This document shows, piece after piece, positions 1 through 10,800 of a stretch of DNA of 64,000 bases. The DNA is from Bacteroidota bacterium. Lineage in GTDB: Bacteria; Bacteroidota; Bacteroidia; Flavobacteriales_D; Crocinitomicaceae. The translations under genes were made by a program, and so were the position numbers. The stretch is taken from positions 1 to 64,000 of the forward strand of contig JACPUU010000011.1 of assembly GCA_016192075.1 (NCBI GenBank), read 5' to 3'. The first letter of the stretch is position 1; each line of letters starts with the position of its first letter. The notes beneath the pieces are model-generated. The model made no database searches. It saw only the letters and a list, made by a program, of their open reading frames with translations, and was not told where the DNA came from.

Positions 1-972
1 ACCTACAAAATAAGACATGGTATCTACTCCATCTCCTACGTTTAAGTCACATACTGCGCGAACATACCAGTGGTAATCTGTTGATCCGGTCAATCCGGTC
101 AGTCCATCTGAGTTAGTCAGCAAGCCATAATCCTGTGTACCTGCTCCCAATAAAAAGCCTGAAGTTCCCCATTCTACATCCCAAAGTGTTTCCATTCCGC
201 CTGCTGTCCAGTTTAGTGTGGCACCTGATGCTGATAGACCGGTAACGTTTGGTGAGGTGGGCACAGGACAGACAGGTAATGTTGTAAAGGAGTATGGTCC
301 TACAAAACAGCCAGTACCTGCCTGAACATAGTATTCATAGCTGGTTTCAGGCTGCAGACCTGTGAAGTTATACGATTGTGTAAGAACGTTTGCTGATGTT
401 CCTGAACCAAGCACAAAGCCAGCCAGTCCATATTCAATGGTCCAGTCAGTTGCAGTACCGTCAGTCCAGGTGGAAGTAGCTCCTGTTGAAGTAATAGCAC
501 TGGTAGCGATACCTGTTGCACTAGAACTTGGTGTATAGGAAAGCGACCAGGTAAAGCCGGCACCTGTCCAGTAGTTATCCCACTGAATGTAATAGGTTAC
601 ACCAGCAGTTACCGTAGCGGTAACCTGAGATGCGTAAAATGAACCAAACCCTGTGTTACAGAAGTCATCACTGCTACCAACACACGAAAGTGTACCGCAG
701 TCTCCGCTATACACCTGAAGTTTTGTATCAGCACCACCAAAACACGAGTTAACGTTGATAGAACCGTCGCATGACGGCACAAATGAATACCAGTCGGCAT
801 TCGCTCCGCCGTAACCGGCACAACTGTTGTTAGCCCCACCACCAACGGAAGGACCATTTGCCACATACGTTCCGGCAGTAACGGGTACAGCTGTAGCACA
901 ATTGTCTCCCTGCGCAAACGCCTGAGAGAAAAAAATACCGCTACAAAGCAGAACCGAGTAGAGTTTTTTCAT
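1..972 (-). CDS. Secreted fibronectin type III repeat protein, 3' end cut by window edge
   Basis: The reading frame runs from an ATG at 972-970 to the window edge without a stop (324 codons visible), so the C-terminus is missing. It begins with a signal peptide (MKKLYSVLLCSGIFFSQAFA, then Q). A Cys-rich segment of about 120 residues follows, resembling the pre-peptidase C-terminal (PPC) beta-sandwich seen in Bacteroidota exoproteins. After it come fibronectin III-like modules with the recurring pattern W-x-IEYG/VEWG-x-x-GF-x-x-GxGT. The visible end, around MSYFVG, matches a segment of the large protein at 7808-11029, so the two are paralogues. By analogy with that protein it is probably exported by the Sec and type IX systems and ends in a sorting domain outside the window; this is inference. 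A promoter-like element lies at 997-1024. Confidence 0.85.
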   Translation of the reverse strand, partial: MKKLYSVLLCSGIFFSQAFAQGDNCATAVPVTAGTYVANGPSVGGGANNSCAGYGGANADWYSFVPSCDGSINVNSCFGGADTKLQVYSGDCGTLSCVGSSDDFCNTGFGSFYASQVTATVTAGVTYYIQWDNYWTGAGFTWSLSYTPSSSATGIATSAITSTGATSTWTDGTATDWTIEYGLAGFVLGSGTSANVLTQSYNFTGLQPETSYEYYVQAGTGCFVGPYSFTTLPVCPVPTSPNVTGLSASGATLNWTAGGMETLWDVEWGTSGFLLGAGTQDYGLLTNSDGLTGLTGSTDYHWYVRAVCDLNVGDGVDTMSYFVG

Positions 973-996
973 AAAAATAGGTAAGTTTAAGTGAGA

Positions 997-1024
997 CAAA
1001 TGTAAGGAAATACAATGATTCCAA
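997..1024 (-). promoter_or_regulatory. Bacteroidota-type promoter for the FN3 cargo gene
   Basis: On the minus strand TACATTTG (1004-997) fits the Bacteroidota -7 consensus TAnnTTTG. A TTG (1024-1022) lies 17 bases upstream as the -33 element. The start codon is about 25 bases downstream. The leader contains ACTTAAACTTA, also found before the paralogue at 11029. Confidence 0.55.
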
Positions 1025-1081
1025 TCATCTTTTTAATTGATATAAATAGTTTTTTTTGCGATCAAAAACAACTAATTTTGT

Positions 1082-4000
1082 TTATTTCTTATCAAAACAA
1101 TGGATTTCACCGTTATTTTCTGAAACGATTAAGGTTTGATTGATCCAAAGCAGATCCTTCACATCACCGTCTACAAAAAACCCGGACTCAACAGGATTTA
1201 ATGCCTCAAAGGTTCCGTCACCGCGACCTAACAGGACAATTCCCCGGCCGCCGTCGTAGCGAATTGTTTCTACCTCAGCTGCAAAGTTATTACCGGCACC
1301 TATAATATCCAGTTTACCATCGGCATTAATATCCTTGAGAATGGTTTTATTCAAAGGGCCTAACTGGGCTAAAACCGGAAGGTTAACTAACCTGAAACCG
1401 CCGCCATCACTCAACAACAATGCGCTTGAAAATGTTGTGGCAGAATAATGAAGGGCTTTTTCAAGATTTTCTTTTCCGTAAATTTTTTCAAGATCAGCCA
1501 CGGCAAACTCATTGTATGTAGGAAATTTTTCCTGGATAAACGGCATTTGCTGCGATGAACACTGGCGTCCACGAACGGGATAACAAACCCCGTTCTGGTA
1601 TTCACCCAATACAATATCATACGATCCGTTTCCATCAAAATCATGGCAATAAATTTCCAACGGATGACTTTCGGACGGATGAAACTTATTGTTCTCTCCT
1701 ATATTACCCACTACGTAATCATTTTTACCATCTCCGTTAAAATCTCCCTTTGAAACAGAGGTCCACCAACCAACAGATTTTTGCAGGTTGTATTTTGCTG
1801 TAGTGTTTGTAAAAATGCCCTCTTTGTTCTCAAACATGGAAACCGGCATCCACTCTCCAACACATACGAGATCCAGATCTCCATCTGCATCAAAATCATC
1901 AAACAGCGATTCTGTAATCAGACCCGGCCCCATTAAATCAGGTGAAGTACTGGTAACATCTTCAAAAACACCCTTGTTATTATGCAGCAAATAACTGCGC
2001 GGTGCAAACGGATAAAAACCGGGTGTTTGCCTGCCACCTACAAAAATATCCTGGTAGCCATCGTTGTCATAATCACCTACGGCAATACGTTGTCCTGATG
2101 TTTCCATCAGGGGTAAACGGGTAGCTGTTTCATTTACAAATTTTCCGGTTCCGTCATTGATGTATAACTGGTCCATCATAAAGGTTGAATTATACATGTA
2201 TTCATTAGAACCGCTCACAACATACAAATCAAGGTCGCCGTCATTTTCCACATCTATAAAGGCTGATCCAAGTTCTTCCCGGTTTTTTTCTTTTTCCCAG
2301 GGACCGGGTTGTTTCACAAAGTCTCCCGAGGCATTCTGTTTATAAAGCGTACCTGCAAAACCCAGTGAGCCGGACACGTAAAAATCTTCCAGTTTGTCTC
2401 CGTTTACATCTCCGCCAGACATAAAAGGCCCCAGTTGAGACATTTTATGCGGCATCAGAATTTCACGCTCAAAATCATCTGCAAAAATTTCCTGGTGCCG
2501 GTGTTTTATTTTTTTGCCGGCGTCGTTTACAAAGAGTGGTTGATTGGCTGGTGCAGTCATTTCTGCGGGAACAGCATCGGCATAATTTAACTCCAGTAAC
2601 TGATCAGCCTGAATATTTTTGCGCTCAATTTTTTTTCCGTCTGCAAAATATACTTCCACTAATTCTACAACAGAAACCGCACCCAGCCCAAAATGCAAAA
2701 CCGGATCAACGCCTGACTGATAACCACGGGTTAACTGAACTGTTTTGAACTGAATGCCCGAACTGGTTTGCAATTTGATTTTTGCGCCGCAGGCAAATTT
2801 ATTTTTTTCACTGCCTTTTATTTTTAGTTTGAGAAAGTGATTGGACGTTTTCAATTCATTCTGCATCACAAAAGACACCTCATCCATATTGTTCACCACC
2901 AGGTCAAGATCACCGTCATTGTCAAAATCAGCATAGGCTGCACCGTTTGAATTAACCGGCTGATCAAAACCCCATTCATCCATCACCTTGTTAAAGTGCA
3001 AATCACCGGTATTCTGAAACATGTAATTACGGATTTTTGTTGCCGGCATCAGTTCAAGTGCCTCTTCATAATCTGCAAAGTTGCCGTCGCGCTTTTTTGT
3101 CTCCAATAAAAAGTCATTGTCACGTGCATCACGCCGGTAACCATTTGTTACAAAAAGATCATTAAACCCATCGTTGTCAAAATCAGCAAAAAGCGGAGCC
3201 CAGCTCCAGTCTGTTTTGGCAACACCGGCCAGCTGTGCTACGTCACTGAAAGTTCCATTGCCATTATTCAACTGCAGCGCATTAAACATGTATTGATAAT
3301 GATAACCGGCACGTACCACATTCCAGAATTTTTCAGTGCTCATGCCGCCCATATTTTTTTTGGAGCGGATATGATCTTCACTCACCATATCCAGCGTAAT
3401 GATATCCAGGAAACCGTCATTGTTAAAATCGGCAATATCATTGCCCATGGAAAAAGAAGATATGTGGCCTGTCCGTGTTTTTATTTCTTCAGAAAAAGTA
3501 CCATTACCGTTATTCATGTACAGATAGTCAGGCGCCATGTAGTCGTTTGAAATATAAAGATCTTCATACCCGTTATTATCCACATCAGCAACAGCCAGGC
3601 CCAAACCAAAAGCATGATTTTTTATACCTGCCGCTGCGCTGACATCGGTAAAAAGCCCATTGTCATTTCTGAAAAGCTGGTCTGAAAAAGCGCTGCCGGC
3701 CTGGGCATAGGTTTCAATTTCTGCTACCGAAACACTTTGTGTACGGCCGGTTTGAAACGGGTGATTCATTACATACAAATCAAGATCACCATCATTATCG
3801 TAATCAAAAAAGGCTGACTGTGTGGTGGGCCGTTCAGAGTCAATGCCGTATTGCCGGGCCTGCTCTGTAAAAGTCAAATTGCCGTTGTTTATATAGAGTA
3901 AATTAGAACGCAGCGTATCCTGATCAGGACATGCGGAACGTGAAACATAAATATCCAAAAAACCATCGGCGTTAACATCTGCCATTACAACACCGGTTCG

Positions 4001-4393
4001 CCAACCTGAACCTGCTTTTACACCAATTGCAGTTGCCGTAATGTCTTCAAATTTCATGGCTCCCTTATTCAGGTATAATTTGTCAGGAACCTGGTTGCCG
4101 GTAAAATAAATATCTGTGAGACCGTCGTTATTAATATCACCTACAGCCACACCGCCGCCGTTATAAATGTATTCGTAGTTGAAATAATTGAATGAATCTG
4201 TTTCAACAATGGTATTGGTAAAATCAATGCCGCTTTGGGCCGGAGTTAACGTTTCAAAATGCATGGAATGCAGCACGGAATCTTTATCTGAGTGCATACC
4301 AGGTTCAGCGCTTTCACCACAGGAAGTTACCAGAATAAAAAGAGCTGCTGCTGCAAAATAGGGGCTGGTTGGAGTGCTGCTTTTTTTATCCAT
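1082..4393 (-). CDS. FG-GAP/VCBS repeat lipoprotein with ASPIC/UnbV domain (paralogue 1)
   Basis: This is a surface or periplasmic lipoprotein of 1103 aa; its biochemical function is unknown. The N-terminus has a hydrophobic stretch ending in the lipobox LVTSC (Cys25), so signal peptidase II processing is expected. Many FG-GAP/VCBS calcium-binding-type repeats (D-x-N-x-D-G-x-x-D-I/L-Y/V) occupy roughly residues 70-520 and 640-1000. Between them, at about 525-590, is an ASPIC/UnbV domain (CGAKIKL, RGYQS, HFGLG). The C-terminal part carries a motif shared by all three paralogues here: YPVRGRQCSS-x-QMPFI, then FPTY. The start lies only 10 bases after the stop of the next paralogue upstream (4404-7655), so the two are probably cotranscribed. 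Family members of this architecture are common in Bacteroidota and may bind polymers or metals; that role is inference. Confidence 0.85.
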   Translation of the reverse strand: MDKKSSTPTSPYFAAAALFILVTSCGESAEPGMHSDKDSVLHSMHFETLTPAQSGIDFTNTIVETDSFNYFNYEYIYNGGGVAVGDINNDGLTDIYFTGNQVPDKLYLNKGAMKFEDITATAIGVKAGSGWRTGVVMADVNADGFLDIYVSRSACPDQDTLRSNLLYINNGNLTFTEQARQYGIDSERPTTQSAFFDYDNDGDLDLYVMNHPFQTGRTQSVSVAEIETYAQAGSAFSDQLFRNDNGLFTDVSAAAGIKNHAFGLGLAVADVDNNGYEDLYISNDYMAPDYLYMNNGNGTFSEEIKTRTGHISSFSMGNDIADFNNDGFLDIITLDMVSEDHIRSKKNMGGMSTEKFWNVVRAGYHYQYMFNALQLNNGNGTFSDVAQLAGVAKTDWSWAPLFADFDNDGFNDLFVTNGYRRDARDNDFLLETKKRDGNFADYEEALELMPATKIRNYMFQNTGDLHFNKVMDEWGFDQPVNSNGAAYADFDNDGDLDLVVNNMDEVSFVMQNELKTSNHFLKLKIKGSEKNKFACGAKIKLQTSSGIQFKTVQLTRGYQSGVDPVLHFGLGAVSVVELVEVYFADGKKIERKNIQADQLLELNYADAVPAEMTAPANQPLFVNDAGKKIKHRHQEIFADDFEREILMPHKMSQLGPFMSGGDVNGDKLEDFYVSGSLGFAGTLYKQNASGDFVKQPGPWEKEKNREELGSAFIDVENDGDLDLYVVSGSNEYMYNSTFMMDQLYINDGTGKFVNETATRLPLMETSGQRIAVGDYDNDGYQDIFVGGRQTPGFYPFAPRSYLLHNNKGVFEDVTSTSPDLMGPGLITESLFDDFDADGDLDLVCVGEWMPVSMFENKEGIFTNTTAKYNLQKSVGWWTSVSKGDFNGDGKNDYVVGNIGENNKFHPSESHPLEIYCHDFDGNGSYDIVLGEYQNGVCYPVRGRQCSSQQMPFIQEKFPTYNEFAVADLEKIYGKENLEKALHYSATTFSSALLLSDGGGFRLVNLPVLAQLGPLNKTILKDINADGKLDIIGAGNNFAAEVETIRYDGGRGIVLLGRGDGTFEALNPVESGFFVDGDVKDLLWINQTLIVSENNGEIHCFDKK

Positions 4394-4403
4394 GAAAAAA
4401 ATT

Positions 4404-7400
4404 TTAATATGAATATACTGAAAAATTTTCGCGGCTTGGCAATGTTACAACAAAACGCTGCGCCTGCGCATTTTTCAGAATAAGGGCGCTTTTGATGTCT
4501 TTGCCCAGGTAAATACCGCTCTGATAACTGAGTTGTGTTAAAAAGGTGCCATCTTTCTGTCCAACCAGCAGAACGCCAAAGTTTGAATCGTAACGAATGG
4601 TTTCTACCTCAGCCTCGTATTTATTACCCAGTACTAAAATATCCTGAATGCCATCGTGGTTAAAATCATCTGACAAAATACTGTTAACGGCACCAAACTG
4701 GCATTCATTGGGTAGTTTGGTCAACATAAACTTTCCGTTGACAAGCGTCATGGTACAGTTTTCAAAAATGGTGGCATCAAAATGCACAGCCGATTCCAGT
4801 TTTTCTTTGGTATAAATTTGAGTAAGATCTGCGGTTGCAAACTGATCGTAGGTTGGAAATTTTTCTTTAATGAAAGGCATTTGCTCAGATGAGCACTGGC
4901 GCCCCCTGACCGGGTAACAAATGCTGCCCTGGTATTTGGCAAGTACAATATCATTGGTGCCGTTTTCATCAAAATCATTCATATAAATCTGCAGCGGTTT
5001 ATTGGCAGACGGGTGAAATTTATTGTTTGCACCAATGTTTCCAAGAATGTACTGTTTTGATCCGTCCGGCTTGGTGAATTCAGAAATTGCTGACCACCAC
5101 CCAACGGTATTTGACAATTCATATTTAACGGTTGCATTCACAAATTTTCCGTTCTGATTTTCAAAAACCGTTACCGGCATCCACTCGCCTACCATTAGTA
5201 AATCCTGATCAGCATCGTTGTCAAAATCAGTAAAAATGGCATCGGTTACCATGCCTACATTTTCCAGTTCAGGAGCAAATGCGGAAGTTGATTCTACAAA
5301 TTTTCCGTTTTGATTCAGCAGAATAACTGACCGGGGTGTTTTGGGATAACTCTCAGGCACCTGACGGCCAAATACAACAAGATCCAAAAACCCGTCTTTG
5401 TTAAAATCATGGCTCACTACTTTTTGACCACTTTCATAAATGTTTGGAACAGCATCTGCGGCAGCAGTCAACGTACCTTTACCATCATTCAGATACAACC
5501 GGTCTTTTAAAATAGGATGATTGGCCGGGCATTCATTACTGCCTGAAACAACGTATAAATCCTGGTCACCGTCATTATCGGCATCCAGAAATACAGAGCC
5601 CATGTCTTCGTGATTGCGGTCTTTCAAAAGGGCCGGTTGATCGATACGTTGAAAGGTACCATCGGCATTTTGCAGAAACGTTTCACCCGGATACCCGCGC
5701 GAACCACCAATAAAAAGATCATCCAGTTTATCTCCATTTAAATCACCGGCTGACATAAACGGTCCCAGTTCAGACATTTTATTCGGCAGCAGCACTTCTT
5801 TCTGAAAATCTTCTGAAATCATTTCTTCATGTTTATAATCAAGTCCTTTAATATGAGTTTCATTAAACACAAAATTTCCGGTAACTGCTTTTTCACGTTT
5901 TACTTTTACCGCCGTAGTATAATTTAATTCAAGGGTTGAATTTCCGTCTAACTGCACCAGTTCGGTCTGCTCATCTTTATTCCAGATAACGGTTAGTTTG
6001 GTTATGAGCTGATCATTCCCCAAACCAAACTGAATGATGGGTGACACGGACGATTGAAAACCACGCGTAGGATTCATTTCACGGATTTGTTTTCCGGATT
6101 CGGTTTCAATAATTACTTTGGCACCCAAACACATGGAATTGCCTGGCATGCCGCCGAGCTTAACCCTGAAATAATTGCTTGTTTCTTTGATTTTGTTTTC
6201 AAGAATAAATGAAGGATCGTCCATGGCCGAAACTACCAGGTCAAGGTCTCCGTCATTATCCAAATCTGCATAAGCCGCGCCATTGCAGTTTACCGGCTCA
6301 GACATGCCCCACTCCAAAACCATTTTGGAGAATGAAAGATCACCGTTGTTTTTAAAAATATAATTGGGCACTTTCACCGCAGGGGCTTTGCTGATAACCT
6401 CTTCAAAATTCATTTGTTCAGAGGCACCTTTTACCTGTGTTGAGTAATAAATCTGAAAGTCATTGTCACGCACATCTCTTTTATAACCGTTGGTAATGAA
6501 GGCATCTGAATATCCGTCATTGTCAAAATCAGCCAGCAGTGGCGCCCAGCTCCAATCAGTTTTTGAAAGGCCCGCCAGTTGCGCAATTTCAGCAAAATGC
6601 AAATCACCCAGGTTAAGCTGAAGTGCATTAAACATGTATTGATAATGATGCCCCACATTGACATAATACCAGAAATTTTTGGTACTCATACCGGCCATGT
6701 TTTTTTTAGACCGCACGTGATCTTCACTGGCCATATCTACCGTAAAAATATCCGGCAGCAAATCGTTGTTGATGTCAGCAATGTCAATACCCATAGCATA
6801 AAGCGCAATGTGCTGTGTTTTTTCTTTGATCACATTCCGGAATGTGCCGTTTCCGTTATTGAGGTAAAACCGGTCAGCCTCAAAATAATCATTGGTCAGG
6901 TAAATATCCGGATATCCGTCATCGTTTAAATCACTTACCGTAATGCCCAGTCCAAATGTTGCGGCATCACGCAGCCCGGCTTTTTCGGTAGCGTTTACAT
7001 ATTTGCCGTTTACGTTTTCATAATAGACATCTTCACCCCCGGTTTGATAATCTGGCTGATCAAAACGAATTCCCTGAAACCGTTTTCTCCAGACCGGGTG
7101 ATTGAGTAAATACAAGTCCAGGTCATTGTCTGCATCTGCATCAAAAAATACAGCCTGCGTGGTATTGGATGAATCAGCAATACCATAAGCTGCTGCCTGC
7201 TCAACAAATTTTTTGCCGCCCTGGTTTACATACAAAAGATTTTTGCGCATTTGAACATTGTCATGATAACCTGCCCGGGAAACATACAGATCAGGGAAAC
7301 CATCATTATTAATGTCTACTACCGTGGTACCAGTAGTAAAGCCTTCAGGCTGCGTTTTACCGAGAAATTTTTGAGTGACATCTACAAATTCCAGGTTTCC

Positions 7401-7655
7401 TTTATTCAGATACAGTTTATTGGCGCCCTGGTTTGAGGTAAAGAAAAGATCTTCGTTGCCATCACGGTTAAAATCAGCAACCGAAACCCCGCCACCGTTG
7501 TACAGGTACTCGTAGGTTAGCCCGTTGATCATATCTGTTTCAGTAATGGTGTTACTGAAAGTGATACCGGATTTTTCACTGCCAACCTTAACAAATCCCT
7601 GGCTGAACACATTTAAACCGGCAAACAAAAAACAAATGGCAAAACACTTTTTCAT
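4404..7655 (-). CDS. FG-GAP/VCBS repeat secreted protein with ASPIC/UnbV domain (paralogue 2)
   Basis: The ATG at 7655 is preferred over an upstream ATG at 7730, because it gives a standard signal peptide (MKKCFAICFLFAGLNVFSQ) while the longer form adds 25 non-signal-like residues. The product is 1083 aa. Unlike its two neighbours it has no lipobox cysteine and looks like a signal peptidase I substrate, so it should be soluble or anchored another way. Domain order is the same: FG-GAP/VCBS repeats, an ASPIC/UnbV domain near residues 510-570 (LGAKVII, RGFQS, FGLG), more repeats, and the YPVRGRQCSSEQMPFI motif. It is the most divergent of the three copies by eye. A TATTTTTG element (7685-7678, minus) could be its -7 box, with a poorly placed -33. 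It is probably the first gene of a two-gene transcript with paralogue 1. Confidence 0.84.
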   Translation of the reverse strand: MKKCFAICFLFAGLNVFSQGFVKVGSEKSGITFSNTITETDMINGLTYEYLYNGGGVSVADFNRDGNEDLFFTSNQGANKLYLNKGNLEFVDVTQKFLGKTQPEGFTTGTTVVDINNDGFPDLYVSRAGYHDNVQMRKNLLYVNQGGKKFVEQAAAYGIADSSNTTQAVFFDADADNDLDLYLLNHPVWRKRFQGIRFDQPDYQTGGEDVYYENVNGKYVNATEKAGLRDAATFGLGITVSDLNDDGYPDIYLTNDYFEADRFYLNNGNGTFRNVIKEKTQHIALYAMGIDIADINNDLLPDIFTVDMASEDHVRSKKNMAGMSTKNFWYYVNVGHHYQYMFNALQLNLGDLHFAEIAQLAGLSKTDWSWAPLLADFDNDGYSDAFITNGYKRDVRDNDFQIYYSTQVKGASEQMNFEEVISKAPAVKVPNYIFKNNGDLSFSKMVLEWGMSEPVNCNGAAYADLDNDGDLDLVVSAMDDPSFILENKIKETSNYFRVKLGGMPGNSMCLGAKVIIETESGKQIREMNPTRGFQSSVSPIIQFGLGNDQLITKLTVIWNKDEQTELVQLDGNSTLELNYTTAVKVKREKAVTGNFVFNETHIKGLDYKHEEMISEDFQKEVLLPNKMSELGPFMSAGDLNGDKLDDLFIGGSRGYPGETFLQNADGTFQRIDQPALLKDRNHEDMGSVFLDADNDGDQDLYVVSGSNECPANHPILKDRLYLNDGKGTLTAAADAVPNIYESGQKVVSHDFNKDGFLDLVVFGRQVPESYPKTPRSVILLNQNGKFVESTSAFAPELENVGMVTDAIFTDFDNDADQDLLMVGEWMPVTVFENQNGKFVNATVKYELSNTVGWWSAISEFTKPDGSKQYILGNIGANNKFHPSANKPLQIYMNDFDENGTNDIVLAKYQGSICYPVRGRQCSSEQMPFIKEKFPTYDQFATADLTQIYTKEKLESAVHFDATIFENCTMTLVNGKFMLTKLPNECQFGAVNSILSDDFNHDGIQDILVLGNKYEAEVETIRYDSNFGVLLVGQKDGTFLTQLSYQSGIYLGKDIKSALILKNAQAQRFVVTLPSRENFSVYSY

Positions 7656-7746
7656 GATAAAACTGAAGATTACCCGGCAAAAATACGAAATACCAACCCA
7701 ATTAGGTGCAATGCTGAATTTTAAGCACAATACGCCCTGGATGCTG

Positions 7747-7788
7747 AAAAAAAAATCGCCCGAATCCGATAACCGGACCCGGGCGATT
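7747..7788 (-). terminator. Rho-independent terminator after the large FN3 cargo gene
   Basis: A perfect 9-bp inverted repeat, AATCGCCCG (7754-7762) with CGGGCGATT (7780-7788), encloses a 17-base loop. Read on the minus strand it is followed by nine T residues (complement of 7747-7755). It lies just downstream of the stop of the gene at 7808-11029. Confidence 0.85.
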
Positions 7789-7807
7789 GCATTTAACTAC
7801 TAAAATC

Positions 7808-10800
7808 TTAGTTTTTCACAATGCGTACTTCCTGCATGTTGTTGTCAGAACTTACGCGGATCATGTAAACACCATCTTCATACGAATTCATATCCAGGAT
7901 ATAATTGCCTGAATAGTTTCCGATATTTTGACTGAAGAGCAGTTTACCTTGCAAATCAAACACTTCAATCACACCATTTTCAACGGCGCTGATTTGAACT
8001 GTAAGGTGGTCAGAAACCGGGTTAGGGAAAACCACTAATCCGTTGTTTTCTTCTTCTGAAATACCAAGTCCGACACAATCATCGAGTGTAATGGTCAGTG
8101 TTGAAGATGCATCCGGGCATGAGGTTGTGCTGGTTACAGTATACGTAAATGAATACGTACCGGCAACAAACATGTTGGATTGGAAAATATCATTTACCAA
8201 TGCACCGGTAGCGTCATTATCTGTCCATGTACCACCCATGAAAGGAACGCCTGTCAGGTGTTGAATCAGATAAATGTTTTCACTGTTACAAGCGGTGATT
8301 GCATTGTCTCCGCCAGCACTTGGGCCTTCTTCAACGGTAACTGAAGTTTCTACAGTGTCTGATCCGCATACTGAACCATCCACATAGAAGAATGGATATG
8401 TTCCTGCACCAACACCTGTAAAGTCTACTACGTTTGGCAGGTCATTTCCAACACCTGGTGATGGATTGTACCAGGTACCAGCGGTAGTTGTATTACCAGT
8501 AATGGTTTGGAAAAGGTCAAATGAACCTGTGTTCTCGCAAATTGCTGCTCCAAGGCTGCTTCCGGCACTGATTGCAGGATCAACAGAATAAACTTCTATT
8601 CCAAAGTTACCAGGACCAGTTGTAGTTGCTGCATCCACTTTGATGTAATAGGTATCACCCGGGATGAGTGAGCACAAAGTCAGTGTAGAACCATAAGGTG
8701 GTTGTGTAGAAGCCGGATCAAGTGTATTGGCTCCGATCAGGTCATAGTTTGCATAAATACTGCAATCACCGGTTGTGTAAACAGCAACCTGTGTTCTATG
8801 GTTTGTCAGATCACCAAAAGTTGAAATGGTTGCAGCACCGGTTGAAGGCGCTTTAAATGTAAACCAAACACTTTTTCCGCTTACAGCAGAACACCATGAA
8901 GTCTGGCTCAGGCATTGTCCGGTAACAATTGGCGGAACTACTTCACCTGCATCTACTGTTGCGCCGGTGTTGTAGTGCTGAATCTGAGGTGCATTTACCA
9001 CAATTTCAATAGCCTCACACGGTACGTTGTTTTTCAGCAATGTACTGAATGAATAAGGTCCGGTCCATGTTGAGCTACCGTCTGTACCACCGCAAACTGC
9101 GCGAACATAGTACTGGTATGGTGCAGCTTCATTTAAGCCGGTTGCATAATAAGGGTTGTCAACGGTTGACGCTACACTTCCAAGTTCTTCACCTGTACCA
9201 GGTGTAAAACCAGGTTGTCCCCATTCAATATCCCACATGGTTTCTGAACCACCTGCCTGGAATAATAAGTTAGCAGCACTGCTGGTAATATTAATTGCGT
9301 TCAGGTTAGATGGTGCAGGACACGTTGCGCTTGTTGTAAAACAATAAGGGCCAGCCCATGCTGATGCTGAATCAGACGTTGATCCACAATTGGATTGTAC
9401 ATAAAAACAATAGTCTGTATCAGCGGTTAAGCCTGTAAGTACTGTTGTTGGTGTAGTTGTAACGGCTACTGAAGTACCTGTGCCTTGTGTAAAACCTGAA
9501 ACACCGTATTCAACAGTCCAGTCAGTTGATGTTCCGTTTTCTGTCCAGTCAATTACAGCGTTGTCTGTTCCAATAATAGATGTTCCAAGACTGCTTGGTG
9601 TTGCGCAGAATGTTGCACTGGTCCAGGTAAAAGGACCAACCCAGCCTGATAATTCATCTGGTGTAGGACCACAAATAGCCTGTACATAAAACTGGTACGA
9701 TGTATTAGGTGTAAGACCTGTTACAGGTGCTGGTACCAATGAGGTATTTGAGATCAGGTTTGATCCGGTTCCACCCAGTGGGAATCCAGACTCACCCCAT
9801 TGAATATTCCATGCTGTTTCAAGACCACCGGCTGTCCAGCCAAGGTCAGCCTGGAATCCGTTGTCATTGGTTACGTTAAGTGCTGATGGGTTTGCACATG
9901 CAGTAGGTGTAGAAAATGAAAGCGGCCCAACGAAATAAGACATTGTGTCTACTCCGTCACCGGTATTCAAATCACAAACTGCTCTTACATACCAGTGGTA
10001 AGTTTCATTTGGAGACAGTCCACTCAGCGGGTCTGTAGCTGAAGGTAAACTGAAATCCTGAACACCTGTTCCAAGTAAGAATCCGTAAGTTCCCCATTCA
10101 ACATCCCACAAACTTTCCAAACCACCTGCAGTCCAGTTCAGGTCAACTGAAGAAGACGTGAGGTTTGTAGTATTTGGTGCAGTTGGTATTGGGCACAACG
10201 GTGTTGTAGTAAATGTACCAACATTGCTTGGGTATGAAATATCACCACCACCGCAATCAGCATAAACATAATAATCATATACCGTTTCAGGATTCAGACC
10301 TGTAAGAACGTATGGGTTTGTAATAACCGGTACAAGTGTTCCTGTTCCCGGGGTAAAACCGTCAAAACCGTATTCAATGATCCAGTTGGTTTGAAGCCCG
10401 TCTAGCAGTGTCCAGCCAATTGTTGCTGAAGTAGCACCAACAGCACTTGCGTTAACCGATGTTACCGGCAGACAGGTTGGAGGAGGCAACACGTTGAGTG
10501 TGTAGTCTTCTGTTTCACCATAAGTATATGTTCCGCATGAAGCAGGTACAAGACTTGTTTCACGGCAAACAACACGCATGCGCGTGTTACCGGTTACAGC
10601 TGTACCCGGAACAGTAAGTGCATAATTGTATGAAATCGGAGCTCCACCGGCATACGGTGATGTTCCAATCAACTCACCCGCATCCAGGAAGTCAAAATCC
10701 TGGTTCCAGTCAATGTAAACAGCCGTTCTTCTGCTGTAATAAGTTGGCCCGCTGCCATCATCACCGGTTAGTGTAGAAATGGTATAAGACTGGTACGGTG

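Noticed and set aside
7656-7730. N-terminal extension of 25 residues on VCBS paralogue 2
   Set aside because: The downstream ATG at 7655 begins a standard signal peptide; the extension would bury it and has no counterpart in the other copies.
7747-7755. Run of nine A residues as a phase-variable tract
   Set aside because: It is the U-tract of a clear intrinsic terminator on the minus strand and lies outside any reading frame.
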